A DNA stretch of 64,000 bases, taken from NCBI GenBank assembly GCA_023444055.1, contig JAEZRV010000008.1, forward strand, positions 93,658-157,657, written 5' to 3'. The DNA is from Bacillota bacterium. GTDB taxonomy: Bacteria; Bacillota; Clostridia; Acetivibrionales; DSM-1351. The notes beneath the pieces were generated by a model. It did not search any database. It was not told the DNA's origin and was given only the letters and a program-made list of their open reading frames with translations. Made by a program: the position numbers and the translations under genes. Each line of letters starts with the position of its first letter. Within the stretch, counting starts at the first letter, position 1. Below, piece after piece: positions 62,222-64,000 of the stretch.

Positions 62222-62809
62222 ATGGATCAGACACAGAGAAAACTTAATGAACTATATTCTAAATACAATAAGGAATTTGCTAACAATGAAATAGTTTTTG
62301 GAGAAGGTTGTATAACAAGTCCTATTTTAATTATCGGCGAAGCGCCTGGCAAGGATGAAGTTAAGCTAGGAAGACCATTTGTAGGTGCTGCTGGTAAAAA
62401 TCTTAATGAATTTATAAAGATTCTAGGTATTGAAAGAAAAAACTTGTATATTACAAATGTAATAAAATATAGGTTGGGAAAGGTAAATCCCAAAACTCAA
62501 AGAATAGTTAACAGGCCTGCAACGGCTCAAGATATTCGAGACAATCAAAAGTGGCTTCATGATGAAATAAAATTGCTAAGGCCACAGATAATAGTTACAT
62601 TAGGAAATGTACCTCTAAAAGCTGTTACAGATAATTTTAGTGTTACAATAGGTGATATGCATGGGGCAATTCATTCGTGTAATATATTGGAGAATGAGTT
62701 TAAGTTATTTCCTTTATATCACCCTGCAAGTATAATTTATAATAGGTCATTAAAAGATGTATACTATCAAGATATAGAAAATTTGAAAAAAGAAATTGAA
62801 CTTGTATAA
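62222..62809 (+). CDS. Uracil-DNA glycosylase superfamily protein lacking the Fe-S cysteines
   Basis: 195 aa. The core is clearly related to the preceding gene: GEAPGKDEVKLGRPFVGAAGKNLN, YITNVIKYR, LRPQIIVTLGN and YHPASIIYNR. The four cysteines of the iron-sulphur cluster are absent (the CRPP position is YRLG), and an insert of basic residues (KVNPKTQRIVNRPAT) is present. It may be a glycosylase of another family or a DNA-binding relative with another base specificity. The ATG is preceded by GGAGG with 10-nt spacing; a GTG at 62216 is also possible. 220 bp separate the two. Confidence 0.8.
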   Translation: MDQTQRKLNELYSKYNKEFANNEIVFGEGCITSPILIIGEAPGKDEVKLGRPFVGAAGKNLNEFIKILGIERKNLYITNVIKYRLGKVNPKTQRIVNRPATAQDIRDNQKWLHDEIKLLRPQIIVTLGNVPLKAVTDNFSVTIGDMHGAIHSCNILENEFKLFPLYHPASIIYNRSLKDVYYQDIENLKKEIELV

Positions 62810-62870
62810 ATATATTTAAATATTATAGTTTAAAGATTGTTATATTTAACAATAAATGGAGTAAAATATT

Positions 62871-63488
62871 ATGAAGAAATTTGATAAAATAAAAGATTAT
62901 TATATGCAAAATAACCAGCCGAACCAGCCAGATTATTATTTGCTTGGCTGGGAAAGTGAATCTGCTCAACTGCAGCGCTTTGAAGCATTGGTTAATGAAT
63001 TGAATTTGCATGGAAAAAGAATTCTTGACATTGGGTGTGGAACAGGCAATCTTCTGCAATATTTAGAAAAAAGGTTCTCTGATTTTAAATATACAGGGGT
63101 AGATATTCTTGAGCATATGATTTCCTATGCAAAAAGTAAAAAAACAAGAGGAAGGTTTATATGTATTGATATTTTTAAAGAAAATCCTTTTGAACAGAAT
63201 GAGTTCGATGTAATATTTGCTTCAGGGATATTCAATATAAATTTAGGAAATAATAAAAAGTTTCTTATAGATGCACTTAAATTATTTAATAATATCTGTA
63301 AAGAAACAATATCTTTTAATCTTTTAGATGGTAAGTCTCTAAATAGAGAGAATAAATATTTTTATACTTCTTCAGATGAAATTTGTTCACTGATAAATGA
63401 TAATTACCCAAATCAGTTTAAAATTAAAGTAATAAAGGGATATCTTCAGAATGATTTTACAATAGTTTGTAGTAAAGAAAAGTGTTAA
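62871..63488 (+). CDS. Class I SAM-dependent methyltransferase
   Basis: 205 aa. Motif I is ILDIGCGTGNLLQYLEK, motif II near YTGVDILEHM, and post-I FDVIFASGIFNI, as in the methyltransf_25/11 group. No substrate-specific motif is seen. It follows the glycosylase by 61 bp. The last codons overlap a short tandem repeat. Confidence 0.8.
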   Translation: MKKFDKIKDYYMQNNQPNQPDYYLLGWESESAQLQRFEALVNELNLHGKRILDIGCGTGNLLQYLEKRFSDFKYTGVDILEHMISYAKSKKTRGRFICIDIFKENPFEQNEFDVIFASGIFNINLGNNKKFLIDALKLFNNICKETISFNLLDGKSLNRENKYFYTSSDEICSLINDNYPNQFKIKVIKGYLQNDFTIVCSKEKC

Positions 63489-63522
63489 AGAAAATTGTTA
63501 AAGAAAATTGTTAAAGAAAATT
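63484..63522. repeat. 13-bp tandem repeat, three copies
   Basis: GTTAAAGAAAATT is repeated exactly three times, beginning in the stop codon region of the methyltransferase gene. Confidence 0.9.
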
Positions 63523-63591
63523 GTTGTATATCAAAAGGAAAGGCGAAATTACTTCTTCATTTAACTTTGGAATCAAAAATGATTTTTAGTA

Positions 63592-63621
63592 TTGACAGTA
63601 CTCAATAAAATATGTTACTAT
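63592..63621 (+). promoter_or_regulatory. rrn promoter P1
   Basis: TTGACA, 18-nt spacer, TACTAT, about 380 bp before the 16S gene. Confidence 0.65.
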
Positions 63622-63697
63622 AACTAAGCTGTTGCTGGTGAACAAAACAATACGCTATGTGGTAATTTTTGACAGACAAAAAACTACAAAAAAAGTA

Positions 63698-63726
63698 TTG
63701 ACAAGAAAGTAATGGCGTGGTAACAT
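63698..63726 (+). promoter_or_regulatory. rrn promoter P2
   Basis: TTGACA, 17-nt spacer, TAACAT. Tandem promoters upstream of 16S are normal for low-GC Gram-positive rrn operons. Confidence 0.7.
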
Positions 63727-63768
63727 ATAAAAGTCGCTCGGCGGTGCTGAGTGATAAGATGTAAGATT

Positions 63769-63790
63769 GGACTTTGAAAAGTAAACAGTG
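63769..63790 (+). promoter_or_regulatory. rrn boxA-like antitermination element
   Basis: GGACTTTGAAAAGTAAACAG resembles the boxA region conserved in clostridial rrn leaders, about 200 bp before 16S. Confidence 0.5.
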
Positions 63791-63974
63791 ATAATAGTCT
63801 TTTAAATAAGACCATGTAAAGGACTCAAATAAATTCCAAAGTCTATCGAAGACTAAAATCTACAGGTAGATTTAAAAATTGAGTAACTTGCGAACTTTAC
63901 AACCTGGTTTTTGGAAACAAGAACTAGAAATAAAAGTCAGCAATTTTAATGAGCTAATTAAATTTTTCAAATAT

Positions 63975-64000
63975 TAATTTGAGAGTTTGATCCTGGCTCA
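63975..64000 (+). rRNA. rrs: 16S ribosomal RNA, first bases (partial)
   Basis: The universal 5' sequence AGAGTTTGATCCTGGCTCA is at 63982-64000 (E. coli positions 8-26), placing the mature start near 63975. The rest of the gene lies beyond the window. Confidence 0.95.

Overview
The window is AT-rich (much of the noncoding DNA is almost pure A/T) and comes from an anaerobic, Gram-positive, low-GC clostridium. The signs are strong GGAGG ribosome-binding sites, a Spo0A-type regulator, a single-domain archaeal-type AspRS paired with GatCAB, an ANTAR nitrogen regulator of the clostridial NitR type, type I and type III glutamine synthetases, oxygen-sensitive two-subunit fumarase, and an rrn operon entered at the right edge. 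I cannot name the species. The clostridia that include Ruminiclostridium-like cellulose degraders are a reasonable guess, not a demonstrated fact.

Layout. 1-1150: end of an arsenic resistance operon (ACR3 transporter, ArsC). 1150-3500: a decayed region with gene fragments and no intact gene. 3504-18613: a polyketide/polyunsaturated-fatty-acid (Pfa)-type synthase operon. It encodes KS-AT-ACP-ACP, a KR, a KS-CLF-AT-DH-DH megasynthase, a PfaD enoyl reductase, and a eukaryotic-type (GH13_8) glycogen branching enzyme. The first two genes are in frames related by -1, and a canonical slippery heptamer (A AAA AAC within A9) sits just before the first stop codon. The KR may therefore also be made as a fusion. 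19028-26296, minus strand: GSIII, AspRS, GatB, GatA, GatC. 26593-36466, plus strand: a split archaeal-type glutamate synthase with its own Fe-S and FAD subunits, GSI, the ANTAR regulator, AmtB and GlnK. 36763-50156: arginase-family ureohydrolase, dapF/dapL, RNA-modification enzymes, glutamate dehydrogenase, aroA-aroC-aroK and a Spo0A paralogue. 50241-57418: HU, a Usp protein, fumarase, a DUF1858 protein, a secreted coiled-coil protein divergent from a two-component system, and purA. 57663-58732: five tRNAs. 58947-63488: protein mannosyltransferase, two family-4-like uracil-DNA glycosylases and a methyltransferase. The window ends in the first bases of a 16S rRNA gene.

How the parts work together. 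The strongest regulatory signal is a shared leader architecture. A short hairpin with a six-base loop fitting A-A-N-G-R-C overlaps the 5' arm of an intrinsic terminator about 145-165 nt before the start codon. I find it before four operons: glutamate synthase, amtB, glnN (GSIII) and, on the minus strand, gatCAB-aspS. An A1/G4 hexaloop overlapping a terminator is the known target form of ANTAR antiterminators, and the ANTAR protein is encoded inside this cluster. The simplest reading is a local nitrogen regulon that also covers the glutamine-consuming tRNA amidotransferase.

A second recurrent signal is a small palindrome placed directly before the Shine-Dalgarno sequence of five unrelated genes. 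All functional statements rest on reading motifs and architecture by eye; no database search or folding program was run.
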